Position numbers and translations under genes: made by a program
NCBI RefSeq assembly: GCF_003544815.1
Contig: NZ_CP032100.1
Location: forward strand, 1,736,001-1,800,000
Length of the DNA: 64,000 nt
Direction: 5' to 3'
From: Arcobacter suis CECT 7833
GTDB taxonomy: Bacteria > Campylobacterota > Campylobacteria > Campylobacterales > Arcobacteraceae
In this document: in pieces, positions 26,099 to 35,434 of the stretch
Layout: every line of letters starts with the position of its first letter
How positions within the stretch are numbered: position 1 is the first letter of the stretch
Notes under the pieces: model-generated
The model's database searches: none
What the model saw: only the letters and a program-made list of their open reading frames with translations
What the model was told of the DNA's origin: nothing

Positions 26099-27133
26099 TT
26101 AATGAATTAAAGTGGAATATTTTGGATTCTTGCGAAAAAGTTCCACTGGATATTTATGTAGAAATTGGATATGAGGTTTTTTTAATATTAATTCAAATAA
26201 CTTATCAAATTCATTATTATCAAAATCTTTTTGTTCTTTTATTGATAACTCTTTTAGAATATTTGTTTTAATAAACTTTTTTTCATTTGTATCATACTGA
26301 GAATCTTTTTTTGCTCCAAATATAGGCATAAATTTTATTGAAGAACGGAAATATATAGTTCTATTAAATTCTTCATCATTTGGTTTATAATTATAAAGAT
26401 TTACCATTATTTGTGTTACATACTCTTTCGCTTTTGTATCTTTTATTTTTAAAAAAAATTTTAATTCACTATGTAGTAAAATTGATAAGCTTTTTAATAT
26501 ATCATTCTCTCCAGTTCTTTGAATTAATTTTGATTCTAAAAAAGTCAATACTTTTAATTGCAATTCGTCATTTTCTTTATTTATAAAATTACATCTTTCT
26601 AAATCAATTAATGTAAACATATGTAAATAAAATTTAACAATTTTTGGATTTTCAGCATAAATATGATTAAACCACCAATTTAATCTATGTTCACCTCTCT
26701 CAATAATAGGAGTTCTTGCATTAACAATCATACTTTTATGTCTTTTTTCTTCTCTTTTAATTTCTCTTTTGTCAGATTGAATGAAAGCAAAATATTTTTT
26801 TGGATAGCTTTTTTCAGAAATAAAATCTAAAAGCTGATTTGTATTATCAATTAAGAATATTATTTTATATAGTTCTTGTAGGATTATTTTATTGTCTAAT
26901 TCTATAATTTTATCATCTTTGAGAATATCAATAAATATATCTTTTACTTTATTGAAAAAGTTAGGATTTAATGTTTTATGATAATCTGCATACAGATCAA
27001 TTGTGTTGTCAATATAGTAAGAAGACTTTTTTAACCCAGTTGGAATTATAAATCTTTGTTCATATAAATCTAGTATATAATCATCTGATATTGAATTTAA
27101 TAAATCATGTATAAAATTGACTTTTGTTTTCAT
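26099..27133 (-). CDS. unknown 344-aa protein paired with the STAND NTPase
   Basis: I do not recognise this protein. It is soluble and predominantly helical by composition, with a basic segment (KREIKREEKRHKS, ~121-133), a tryptophan/histidine-rich stretch (RGEHRLNWWFNHIYAENP, ~147-164) and a polar C-terminus. No signal peptide or membrane helix. It starts 35 bases after the 931-aa NTPase, same strand, with no terminator between, so the two are probably co-transcribed. It has no strong ribosome-binding site. Confidence 0.75.
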   Translation of the reverse strand: MKTKVNFIHDLLNSISDDYILDLYEQRFIIPTGLKKSSYYIDNTIDLYADYHKTLNPNFFNKVKDIFIDILKDDKIIELDNKIILQELYKIIFLIDNTNQLLDFISEKSYPKKYFAFIQSDKREIKREEKRHKSMIVNARTPIIERGEHRLNWWFNHIYAENPKIVKFYLHMFTLIDLERCNFINKENDELQLKVLTFLESKLIQRTGENDILKSLSILLHSELKFFLKIKDTKAKEYVTQIMVNLYNYKPNDEEFNRTIYFRSSIKFMPIFGAKKDSQYDTNEKKFIKTNILKELSIKEQKDFDNNEFDKLFELILKKPHIQFLHKYPVELFRKNPKYSTLIH

Positions 27134-27168
27134 ATTAAAACTACTTGAAAGAGTTTATTCTTGTAATT

Positions 27169-29964
27169 TTAATCAATAATTTTAATAGAAAAGGCATATT
27201 TTTTATTTATATTATTTTCATCTTCTCTAAAAGTAACATTTTTACCCTCTAAATTAAAAAGTTCAATATCTGTTTGATATGTTTTTAAATTTGCGAGAAC
27301 AAATGTATATTCTTCATTAGTAAGATCAGTTTTTATAACACCAAACTTTTTTGTTACATTAAAAAACTTTATATTACCTTTTTTAATTTTAGTTTCATTG
27401 ATTTGTTCTTTTAGTGATTCAATTCTCATCTGAAATCTTCTATCAAAAGTTAATTTTTCTGCTTTATATAAATAATCTAGTATGATCTCTTTTTCTTCAA
27501 GATTATGTTTAAATAAATAATTTGCAAGAAAAAGGTAACTTTCTATTGCAATAAGATTAGAAAGAGGTTTTCTTCCATCATTTGAATATACAATTTCTGT
27601 TGCTTCAATCAAATATTCTTTTCCTTTTTTAAAATCACCTGTTATTATTAAATTGATACCAATATCTTTTAAGATTCTTTTTTCTAAAACTAAATTTTTT
27701 TCATCATATTGAATACTTTTATTTGCTTTTTTTATAACTTCAAGAGATTTTATTAAATTTTTTATTCCATTTTCAAAATCTTTACAATCAAAATATTTTT
27801 CTGACCATCTTTTATAGTTATCTGATTGGTAATAAAGTGTTATATTAATATGTTTATAATTTATATAATCACCATTTTGTTTTAATGAAATTTCAAATTT
27901 TTCATTTGCTTTTTCATATTTTTCATTAAAAGATAATGCTCTCCCTAATTCATTATATACAGATAAAAATTCAGGATTTAGTTCTTCAACTTTTATTAAA
28001 TGAATAATAGCATCTTCAATTCTATTTTGTTTCCTTAAAAAAACACCATAGGCAAAATGATTTCTATAATTTGAAGCATCAAGGTGGCAAGCTTTTAAAT
28101 AATATTTTTCAGCTTCTTCAATATGTCCACGACCAAATACAAATCTTCCATATTCAGAATATAAATAGGATAACTTGGGTGAAATACTAATTGCTGTTTC
28201 AAAAGAATTTATTGCTTGCTTATAATCACCAACTTTTATATAGTTTTTAGCTGTTCTTACATGATTAAATGCAATTTTATCTTCTTCAGTTTCAATCCCA
28301 AACATAGTTAATGAATGATGAAATTCACTTTGAGATTTTTCTGTATTTTCAATATGAAGACTTAATTCACAATATTTAGTTTGTAACTCTCTTTGTAATA
28401 TTTTTTCACTATCTAATTTATTTTGTACAAATCCTCTTGTTAATAGAAGCATTTGATAATAGGTATTAATAGATTCTTTCTCTTCTTTTATTTCAGGATA
28501 AACAAAAGAAGTTATTATTAATTCTTCCAATGAGTCATCAACAATTTGAGAATTAAGACTTGTCAAATGTTGTATTAAATGTTTCGAAATTCCTTTATCC
28601 CCAAATACAACCATACTATATAAACATTTTTTCGAGTCTTTAGATAATAAGTTAAAAATATCATTAAATACGAATTGTGAAATTTCACTATCTCCTTCAT
28701 ATATTTCTGCAAATGCTTTATTTATATCCATACCTAAACATATTTTACCTATAGACCATTTAATTAATAATGGATATGAACTTACACTTTTGATAAAAGA
28801 CTCTATACTTTTTTGTGAAAGCTTTAATAAATCATTCATATTTCTTTCCTTAGAAATAATTCTAAATAATTTAACTGCATCTGTTATTAAAAAATCGGGT
28901 AAAGGATAACGTCGCTCAATCTCACCTAATCCTTTTCTACTAGTGATTAAAATTTGTGAAGGACGAGGTACATTTTTTATAAATTCAATAATATCAGTAT
29001 TTGTTATTGTTTCTAAATTATCTATAATTAAAAGACACTTTGTTTTGAGAAAAATTTCATATATTGCAACTTCATAATTATTTTCATTCATGTTATTTTT
29101 TTCAAAAACACTGTAAGTTTCATTGTTTAATATTTTTAATATATCCTTTAAGATAGACAGATAATCTGATATTTGACTTTCTATGGAAACTATGCCATTT
29201 TCTGATGTTAATTTATCTTCTTTAGCACTAAACCAAATAATACTTGAATAAGGATTGATATTTTCAGACATTATGCTGTATGCAATTTTTAATGCAAGAG
29301 CTGTTTTACCTAATCCTCCTGCTCCTGTAATACTTATAATTCTATCTTGATTACTATATAATAGTTTCTTTATTTTTAATATTTCTTGTCTTCTTCCTAC
29401 AAATCCACCATCTAAATCATAATCTTCAATTGGTAAATTATTAATACACTTAGAATTTTCAAAAAATGTAGTTGGTATTTCAATATCTGATTTATATCCA
29501 CCTCTTTTAATATATTGAATTAAATTATTAGCATATGTACCTTTACATATTGTACATATTAATTCAATCAAAATTTCAAAATCATATATTGTATAATTTG
29601 CTTTTGCATGAGCAATTTTTCGTCTATGTTCATTTACTTCATCCATCATTGAAATAAAAGCACTTTTTTCTAGGTCATAACCAAACAATTCATGCATATC
29701 TACAAAAATATCTTTTTGTATAATTATTTCTTTCAAGCACCATAAGTATAATTCATCAAAATATAATTCAATATTTTCTGATTTAAGTTCTTTACCTTCT
29801 TTTTCTAAGCTATCTATTACACCCAATGGTATAGCTGTCAACCATTGAAGACCAAATTTAGGTATAAGTATTTTATGTATAATGTAACCTCTAATTAGTG
29901 GTTCAAAATTATTTATTAGTAAGTCATATCCATGTTTTCTTAATTTTTTATCATTATCTATCAT
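27169..29964 (-). CDS. HEPN - NB-ARC - TPR - cold-shock domain STAND NTPase (putative anti-phage)
   Basis: A 931-aa multidomain protein. Residues ~1-150 are helical with a HEPN-type Rx4H motif (R114 to H119, in NEHRRKIAHA), resembling Swt1-type HEPN ribonucleases. An NB-ARC/STAND ATPase follows: FVGRR 188-192, Walker A GAGGLGKT 214-221, Walker B CLLIIDNLE 310-318, sensor ILITSR 338-343, then a winged-helix-like region ~430-520. TPR-like helical repeats fill ~565-850 (DYKQAINSFETAISISP, EEAEKYYLKACHLDA, EDAIIHLIKVEELNP). The C-terminus 862-928 reads as a cold-shock domain: GNIKFFN, RNP1-like KKFGVIK and RNP2-like YTFVLAN. Effector-switch-sensor order fits a nucleic-acid-sensing abortive-infection RNase; function is inference. 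Confidence 0.85.
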   Translation of the reverse strand: MIDNDKKLRKHGYDLLINNFEPLIRGYIIHKILIPKFGLQWLTAIPLGVIDSLEKEGKELKSENIELYFDELYLWCLKEIIIQKDIFVDMHELFGYDLEKSAFISMMDEVNEHRRKIAHAKANYTIYDFEILIELICTICKGTYANNLIQYIKRGGYKSDIEIPTTFFENSKCINNLPIEDYDLDGGFVGRRQEILKIKKLLYSNQDRIISITGAGGLGKTALALKIAYSIMSENINPYSSIIWFSAKEDKLTSENGIVSIESQISDYLSILKDILKILNNETYSVFEKNNMNENNYEVAIYEIFLKTKCLLIIDNLETITNTDIIEFIKNVPRPSQILITSRKGLGEIERRYPLPDFLITDAVKLFRIISKERNMNDLLKLSQKSIESFIKSVSSYPLLIKWSIGKICLGMDINKAFAEIYEGDSEISQFVFNDIFNLLSKDSKKCLYSMVVFGDKGISKHLIQHLTSLNSQIVDDSLEELIITSFVYPEIKEEKESINTYYQMLLLTRGFVQNKLDSEKILQRELQTKYCELSLHIENTEKSQSEFHHSLTMFGIETEEDKIAFNHVRTAKNYIKVGDYKQAINSFETAISISPKLSYLYSEYGRFVFGRGHIEEAEKYYLKACHLDASNYRNHFAYGVFLRKQNRIEDAIIHLIKVEELNPEFLSVYNELGRALSFNEKYEKANEKFEISLKQNGDYINYKHINITLYYQSDNYKRWSEKYFDCKDFENGIKNLIKSLEVIKKANKSIQYDEKNLVLEKRILKDIGINLIITGDFKKGKEYLIEATEIVYSNDGRKPLSNLIAIESYLFLANYLFKHNLEEKEIILDYLYKAEKLTFDRRFQMRIESLKEQINETKIKKGNIKFFNVTKKFGVIKTDLTNEEYTFVLANLKTYQTDIELFNLEGKNVTFREDENNINKKYAFSIKIID

Positions 29965-30464
29965 TTATATCCTAATTAATTATGTAAAGTATGTTTATAT
30001 TGTAACAAAATAATTCATATTAAAATTATAAATACGCCATAAAAAGTAAAATATTTAACTCTATCAATTTTGAGTCATTTAATTTTAAAAAATATTTAAA
30101 AAATCTAATTTCCTATTATTATTTAGTTGTTTATAAAAGATTGTTCAAAACAGTAACTAAAAACAACTATACTTAAATAAAAATATAGATTCTTATTTTT
30201 ACATAAACTCATTTTAATGGTGTTTTATGGTTTTTAAAATCTCATTTAAAAATCTCACTATTTGAACTAGAAGTTCAGAATTTATTATTTATGTATTAAG
30301 TTAAATTATTAAAATCGTTCTCCATAATTTTTAGAATTTACTCTAAACATGTGATAATTTAGTGATAATCATACCCTTGTTTTTAAAATATGAATCCAAA
30401 ATTAATTTTCTAGAAGTGGCTTTTTATAGTGTATTTATAGTTATTTGTAATGTCTTTTAGACAA
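29965..30464. other. non-coding right end of the element
   Basis: 500 AT-rich bases upstream of the STAND gene. On the minus strand TACAAT (30004-29999) with an upstream TG is an extended -10 for that gene. CTAGAAGT occurs at 30267-30274 and 30410-30417, possible recombinase arm sites. No ORF of substance. Confidence 0.6.
30410..30432 (+). repeat. putative integrase arm/Xis site (copy 2)
   Basis: CTAGAAGTG followed by GCTTTTTATAGTGT, matching with one gap the inverted copy next to the integrase gene at 23833-23809, and 33 bp inside attR. Confidence 0.4.
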
Positions 30465-30482
30465 TCTCACCATTCGCACCAC
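30465..30482 (+). repeat. attR (18-bp direct repeat)
   Basis: TCTCACCATTCGCACCAC, an exact copy of the tRNA-Leu 3' end, not part of a tRNA here. Marks the right end of the integrated element. Confidence 0.93.
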
Positions 30483-30582
30483 TGTAAAATAATCCCTATT
30501 TTATAGTATTTCTAATCACAAAATTTTAAAACTATTCAAAAATTGTACCAACTAAAATAATATTAAAATCAAGTCATAATTA

Positions 30583-30912
30583 TTATAGTTTCGATAGCAT
30601 AACTAGAATGAATGGAACATGGTATTTAGGAGCAGCTACAATATCAAACATTTTACATGTTACACCTGCAAAATTTAAAATATCATCTTTTGTATATTCA
30701 TGATCATATGCATTATTAAGTAACTCTAAAGTCTTTTGTGATACTACTTCTAAATCATCACAATTAACAATATCTTCATCAAGTGTTTTAACAAATTTAC
30801 ATGCATGAGGAAATGTGTCAAGTAGCTCTTTTAACTCTTGTTCTTCAATGCCTTCTAAAAGTTGTGAGTACTTATGAAAAAAATCGCTTATCTCCTGAAA
30901 TTTACAAACCAT
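30583..30912 (-). CDS. hypothetical protein
   Basis: A 109-aa soluble, acidic, helical protein with three cysteines (C4, C38, C51) and a fourth near the C-terminus (GVTCKMFDIV). AGGAATCAT precedes the ATG. It lies just outside attR, so it belongs to the host chromosome rather than the element. No family recognised. Confidence 0.7.
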   Translation of the reverse strand: MVCKFQEISDFFHKYSQLLEGIEEQELKELLDTFPHACKFVKTLDEDIVNCDDLEVVSQKTLELLNNAYDHEYTKDDILNFAGVTCKMFDIVAAPKYHVPFILVMLSKL

Positions 30913-31013
30913 ATGATTCCTTTGTGTTTATTTTTTAATATACAAAAAGTGTACCATATATTTTGGCTTCTCAAATGTAGGAATAATGGATAATAAGCTT
31001 TATATTTTATATA

Positions 31014-32924
31014 TTATTCATCTTTATCAGATAAATTCAAAACTATTTTAAATTGAGCACCTTTATATTTTTTATCATTATAAACGAACTCATTATTTTT
31101 AACAGAAATTTGTCCATTTAAATGTTTTGTTATAATTTCTTCAGTCATATAAAGCCCTATTCCAGTACCTTGTGATTTATGTTTCGTAGTAAAATAAGGT
31201 TCAAATATTTTATTAAGATATTCTTCTTTTATTCCACCTGCATTATCTTTTATTACAATATTTACTTCATCTTTATTATTCTTATAAACATTCACAAATA
31301 TATATTTTTCTTCTTCTACTGGCTTTTTAACTAATTCATCCCTTGAATTATTCAATATATTTATCAAAGCTTGTATTAACTCATTTTCATAACTATATAA
31401 CTCTAAATCTTCTATATTTTTTATTATCGTAATATCTTTTGAACTAAGTTGCGCAGAAATTAAATCTAAAGTAATTGTGAATGTATTTTTTAATAAAAAA
31501 GTTGTTTTTTCTCTATTTGGACTAAAAAAGTTTCTAAAATCATCTATTGTTTTAGAAAGATATTGGGCTGAATTATTTATTTTTTTAGAAGCTTCAAAGA
31601 AAAATTCATCAGTCAAGATTCCTAACTCTTTTTGTAATACCATCCCACTTGATGCTGTTGTAATAGTTGATAATGGTTGTCTCCATTGATGTGCAATATT
31701 TCCTATCATTTCACCCATTGCTGCCATTTTTGATTGTTGATGTAAAATTGTTTGTTGTTTATTTAACTCTTTTTTATATTGATTAAATTTATTTTCTAAA
31801 AAAGCTGAAACATATTTTGAAATTATTAACAAAATAACTATTAAAACTATTCCAATTATTAAAATATTTTTAATATAATTTTCATACTTTTCATCTAGTC
31901 GTTTTTTAATTTCTATAATCTCAGAAGTTACATCATCTTCATAAAAACCAGTTCCAATTATCCATTTCCATGCATCATAACCTTTTATATAAGATGTTTT
32001 TTTTGTTGGAAAATTTGAATTAGGTTTTTGATCTTGAATATAAGTGTGATAACCATCTCCACTTTTCCCAACTGCTAATAATTCTGTTGAGATTTTATCT
32101 ATATCTTTTACACCAAAAATTTCTTCTGCTTTTTTGCCAATAAAACTTTTATTAAAATGATTTAAATAAACCTTATCATAATTCATAACAAAAATATATC
32201 CTGCATTAGCAAATTTAATTAAACTGATATAATCTAAAGCTTTTTGTTGTATTTCTTTTTCAAAATCATCAAAATATTCACCAGTTCCAATAGCAATATT
32301 TAACGGCTCAAAATACTTATAAAATGATATTTTTCTTGCTATTTCTTTATTTGTATTTGGTTTATACCAATAATATTCATCAAATCTTTCAGTTTTATCT
32401 TTTATTGTGTTCACTATTGCTTCAAATAATTTATAACCTTTGGGATCACTATAACTTAAAAAATTCTTACCTTCAATTGAAGTGTCAACAGGATGAGATA
32501 ATTTATTTCCATAAACATCATCCATGAAAAAATATCCTCGTCCATTATTGAATCTAATATTATTTAAAGAAACTTTTATTAATTGAAAAATTTCTTCTTT
32601 ACTTTTTGTATCTTTGTATTTTTCATAAATACCAGTAGCAATAGCATGAGCTTCATAAACTCTACTTTTAACACTCTTTTTTAATTCAATTTCTGTAGTT
32701 TTTTGAAGATGCTCGATAAATTCATATACTCTATTAACTTCTTCTTTTATAAGCTCTTTGTTTTTAAGCATATATTTTTGTTCAATATCTTTTTTTTCTT
32801 GATTAAATGTACTTTTATTTTCAAAATATAAAAATAATATAACGCAAAGTGAAATAATAATTACAAATATAGAAGGAGTAAATTTTATTATTTTTAAAAA
32901 TTGTTTTTCTTTTTGAACTCTCAT
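31014..32924 (-). CDS. Cache-domain sensor histidine kinase
   Basis: A 636-aa membrane kinase. TM1 (~16-31) and TM2 (~352-371) flank a ~320-residue periplasmic double Cache-type sensor (GRGYFFMDDVYGNKLSHP, then ANAGYIFVMNYDKVYLNH and WKWIIGTGFYEDDV). The cytoplasmic core has H-box His412 (IAHQWRQPLS), N-box NILNNSRDEL and G-boxes IKDNAGG and GTGIGLYMTE. The Cache fold binds small metabolites such as carboxylates or amino acids. No response regulator is adjacent. Confidence 0.92.
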   Translation of the reverse strand: MRVQKEKQFLKIIKFTPSIFVIIISLCVILFLYFENKSTFNQEKKDIEQKYMLKNKELIKEEVNRVYEFIEHLQKTTEIELKKSVKSRVYEAHAIATGIYEKYKDTKSKEEIFQLIKVSLNNIRFNNGRGYFFMDDVYGNKLSHPVDTSIEGKNFLSYSDPKGYKLFEAIVNTIKDKTERFDEYYWYKPNTNKEIARKISFYKYFEPLNIAIGTGEYFDDFEKEIQQKALDYISLIKFANAGYIFVMNYDKVYLNHFNKSFIGKKAEEIFGVKDIDKISTELLAVGKSGDGYHTYIQDQKPNSNFPTKKTSYIKGYDAWKWIIGTGFYEDDVTSEIIEIKKRLDEKYENYIKNILIIGIVLIVILLIISKYVSAFLENKFNQYKKELNKQQTILHQQSKMAAMGEMIGNIAHQWRQPLSTITTASSGMVLQKELGILTDEFFFEASKKINNSAQYLSKTIDDFRNFFSPNREKTTFLLKNTFTITLDLISAQLSSKDITIIKNIEDLELYSYENELIQALINILNNSRDELVKKPVEEEKYIFVNVYKNNKDEVNIVIKDNAGGIKEEYLNKIFEPYFTTKHKSQGTGIGLYMTEEIITKHLNGQISVKNNEFVYNDKKYKGAQFKIVLNLSDKDE

Positions 32925-33079
32925 ATTTATTACTTATCTTTAATTTAGTGGGAAATCATTATAGCAGTTTTTATTCTAAATAGAAACTTATTAATTATTA
33001 TTTAATACTTTTATCTTATATTGTATAAAAGTATTCCTTAGCTATAATGAACTTTTAAAAAATATAAATAAGGATAATT

Positions 33080-33589
33080 ATGTCAAAAATAGGAATACTA
33101 GTAGCAAGTTCAAATAATAATTTAAAATTAGGATTGAAACTTCAAGAACTTGCACAAAATTTAGGTCATGAAGTAGAATTGATTAACTTAGTAGATTTAA
33201 GACTACCACTTTATAGTACAGTTGAAGAACAAGAAAATGGAATTCCAGAAAGTGCTTTAGATTTAGCAACTACAATATTAACGTTAAAAGCTTTTATTGT
33301 AGTTGCTCCTGAATATAATGGAGTAATGCCACCTGTTCTAAATAATGCAATGGCTTGGACTTCAAGAGCTACAAAAGATTGGAGAGATGCTTTTAATGAA
33401 AAAATAGTTGGACTTGCTACTCACAGTGGTGGCGGTGGAGCAAAAGGACTTCAAGCAATGAGAATTATGTTTCAACATTTAGGTGCAAATATTCTTGCAA
33501 GAGAAATATTAACAACTTATGAAAAACCTTTAAATGAAGAATCTGCTATTTCAATGATTAACAATCTTGTAAAATTATCAATTGCTTAG
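33080..33589 (+). CDS. NADPH-dependent FMN reductase family protein
   Basis: A 169-aa flavodoxin-fold oxidoreductase. The N-terminal ILVASSNNNLKLGLKL is the phosphate-binding loop region and APEYNGVMPPVLNNAMAW is the family signature for FMN contact; SGGGGAKGLQAMR is the conserved GG loop. It probably reduces FMN, quinones or azo compounds with NAD(P)H. AAGGAT precedes the ATG. Single-gene unit ending in a strong terminator. Confidence 0.92.
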   Translation: MSKIGILVASSNNNLKLGLKLQELAQNLGHEVELINLVDLRLPLYSTVEEQENGIPESALDLATTILTLKAFIVVAPEYNGVMPPVLNNAMAWTSRATKDWRDAFNEKIVGLATHSGGGGAKGLQAMRIMFQHLGANILAREILTTYEKPLNEESAISMINNLVKLSIA

Positions 33590-33605
33590 GGAAATCCTAA
33601 GCAAT
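33581..33605. terminator. convergent terminator hairpin
   Basis: attgcttagg, loop gaaat, cctaagcaat: a perfect 10-bp stem overlapping the ends of the FMN reductase and the opposing PAS-GGDEF-EAL gene. Confidence 0.65.
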
Positions 33606-35291
33606 AGTTAAAATTTCAACTTTTGGTTCACCTATATAGTATCCTTGAGCATAATCCACACCCAACTCTTTTACTTTATCAAATATCTCTTTTGACGATA
33701 CAAATTCAGCTATTGTTTTAAATCCTTGTCTTTTTGCAAAATCAATTATTGTTATTACTATTTCTTGGTTATTTTTATTTACTAATATATCTTTTATTAA
33801 AGAGCCATCAATTTTTATATAATCAGCATTTAATTTTATTAAATATTCAAAATTTGAATATCCTGAACCAAAATCATCAATAGCAATCTTACAACCTAAC
33901 TCTTTTACCTTATCAATAAAATTATTAATCTCTTCAAAATTATCAATTCCTTCTGATTCAACTATTTCAAAAACAACTTTTGAAGCAAGATTGTGTTCTT
34001 TTAATTTTTCAATAATAAAAGAAGAAACCTCATGATTTTTAATATCTTTTATCGTTAAATTAACAGAAAATTCAAAATCTTTATCTTTAAAATATTCAAA
34101 TGATTTTCTAATAATTCTTTTTGTTAGTTTTAAATATTGTTTAGATTTTTTAGAAATTTCAAGAAAATAATAAGGAGATATAACAGAACCATCTTCTTTA
34201 ATAAGTCTCATTAATGATTCATATTTCTCAATTTTGTTTGTTTCTAAATTATAAATAGCTTGATAATAAGGAACTATTCTATCTTCTTCCAATGCTTTTT
34301 TAATTTTAAGTGTCCAAAAAATATTTTTTTCGTAAATTTTTTCTAATTCTAAAGATTTATCATAAATCGTTACATTTTTATTTGTTTTTGAATATTTCTT
34401 TATCATATTTGCAGTTTCAATTAAATTTTCTTTATCTTCAAAAGAAATATTGTAAGTTGTTTGAATATAAAGTTCTTTATAATTTATTTTAATTGGTTTT
34501 GATGAAATATTTTCAGATATTTGTTTAATATTTTTTAGAAAATTTTCTTTACTTTCATTATCAACCAGTACAGCAAATTCATCTGAATAAACCCTATATA
34601 AAATATAATTACTATTGGGAAGTTGTTCTTTTATTGTTTTTGCAATGATTTTTAATACTTTATCTCCCACAGCATGTCCATAAAAATCATTTATTTCACT
34701 AAATCTATTTATATCTAAAAGTGCTAAATAAGGCTTAGATGCTAAAGAAATATCTTCTAATAGTTTATATCTATTTCCTTTTTTTGTTAAAAGATCTTCC
34801 CTTAAATTTTTTTCCAACTCTTTTGATTTATGAACTAACTCTGTAATTTCATGTCTAATTGCTATATATTCTATAATTTCATTATTTTCATCTAAAATAG
34901 GCATTATTGTGCTATTAACATAATAAAAATCCCCATTTTTCTTTTTATTTTTTAAAACACCTTGCCAAATCTTTTTACTTTTAATTGTTTCCCAAAGCTT
35001 TTCAAATATTTTTTTTGAATCTTCACCTTTTAGTAAACTATGTGGTTTATTTATAACTTCTTCTTTTGTATATAAAGTAACTTCACAAAATTTATCATTT
35101 ACATAAGTTATATTGCCTTTTAAATCACTAATAGAAACTATATTACTTTCATCTATTGCATTTTTGTATTGTCTTAAAATATGATTTTCAATTTTTAGTT
35201 TTTTATTCTTTTTTTTTATTTTTATTAAAATATACAATATAAAAATAATTGAAGAAATGTAAAAAATAGTTATGAATAGAAAAAAATTCAA
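33597..35291 (-). CDS. membrane PAS-GGDEF-EAL protein (c-di-GMP phosphodiesterase likely)
   Basis: A 564-aa protein: N-terminal membrane helix (~3-25), PAS (~45-155; YVNDKFCEVTLYTKEEVINK), GGDEF (~165-310) and EAL (~325-560). The GGDEF signature is degenerate (RVYSDEFAVL), so cyclase activity is doubtful. The EAL domain keeps its key residues: YESLMRL, NLTIKD, EIVESEG, AIDDFGSGYSN and KIDGSLI. The net activity is therefore probably c-di-GMP breakdown under PAS control. The TTG start is set by AAAGGA. Confidence 0.9.
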   Translation of the reverse strand: MNFFLFITIFYISSIIFILYILIKIKKKNKKLKIENHILRQYKNAIDESNIVSISDLKGNITYVNDKFCEVTLYTKEEVINKPHSLLKGEDSKKIFEKLWETIKSKKIWQGVLKNKKKNGDFYYVNSTIMPILDENNEIIEYIAIRHEITELVHKSKELEKNLREDLLTKKGNRYKLLEDISLASKPYLALLDINRFSEINDFYGHAVGDKVLKIIAKTIKEQLPNSNYILYRVYSDEFAVLVDNESKENFLKNIKQISENISSKPIKINYKELYIQTTYNISFEDKENLIETANMIKKYSKTNKNVTIYDKSLELEKIYEKNIFWTLKIKKALEEDRIVPYYQAIYNLETNKIEKYESLMRLIKEDGSVISPYYFLEISKKSKQYLKLTKRIIRKSFEYFKDKDFEFSVNLTIKDIKNHEVSSFIIEKLKEHNLASKVVFEIVESEGIDNFEEINNFIDKVKELGCKIAIDDFGSGYSNFEYLIKLNADYIKIDGSLIKDILVNKNNQEIVITIIDFAKRQGFKTIAEFVSSKEIFDKVKELGVDYAQGYYIGEPKVEILTIA

Positions 35292-35434
35292 TTATTTTCC
35301 TTTAGATTAACTTTTTAAATATAAAAAAGTTTATTATTTTAACATAAAATTACTAATTTTATATTCCTAAATAAATAGTTATTTTTTATACATTTTTGTT
35401 CCTAATATGTAACTATTTTATGTAATCATTTTAT

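Larger units (their letters stand above)
22600..30482. mobile_element. tRNA-Leu integrative element with defence-like cargo
   Basis: A 7.88-kb element. Both ends carry the same 18-bp direct repeat, the left one being the tRNA-Leu 3' end. All six genes inside are on the minus strand: integrase next to the tRNA, excisionase-like HTH, Rep-like protein, small putative ssDNA-binding protein, a 344-aa unknown, and the 931-aa HEPN/NB-ARC/TPR/cold-shock protein. No structural, lysis or conjugation genes are visible, so it may be a satellite or depend on a helper. Confidence 0.92.

Noticed and set aside
26065-26271. 68-codon plus-strand frame in the element
   Set aside because: Mostly antisense to the 3' end of the 344-aa gene; hydrophobic by AT bias, and its first bases coincide with the -35 of the opposite promoter.
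27169-29964. Reading the STAND protein as an ordinary SARP/LuxR-type regulator
   Set aside because: There is no DNA-binding domain at either end; the N-terminus carries a HEPN-like motif and the C-terminus a cold-shock-like fold.
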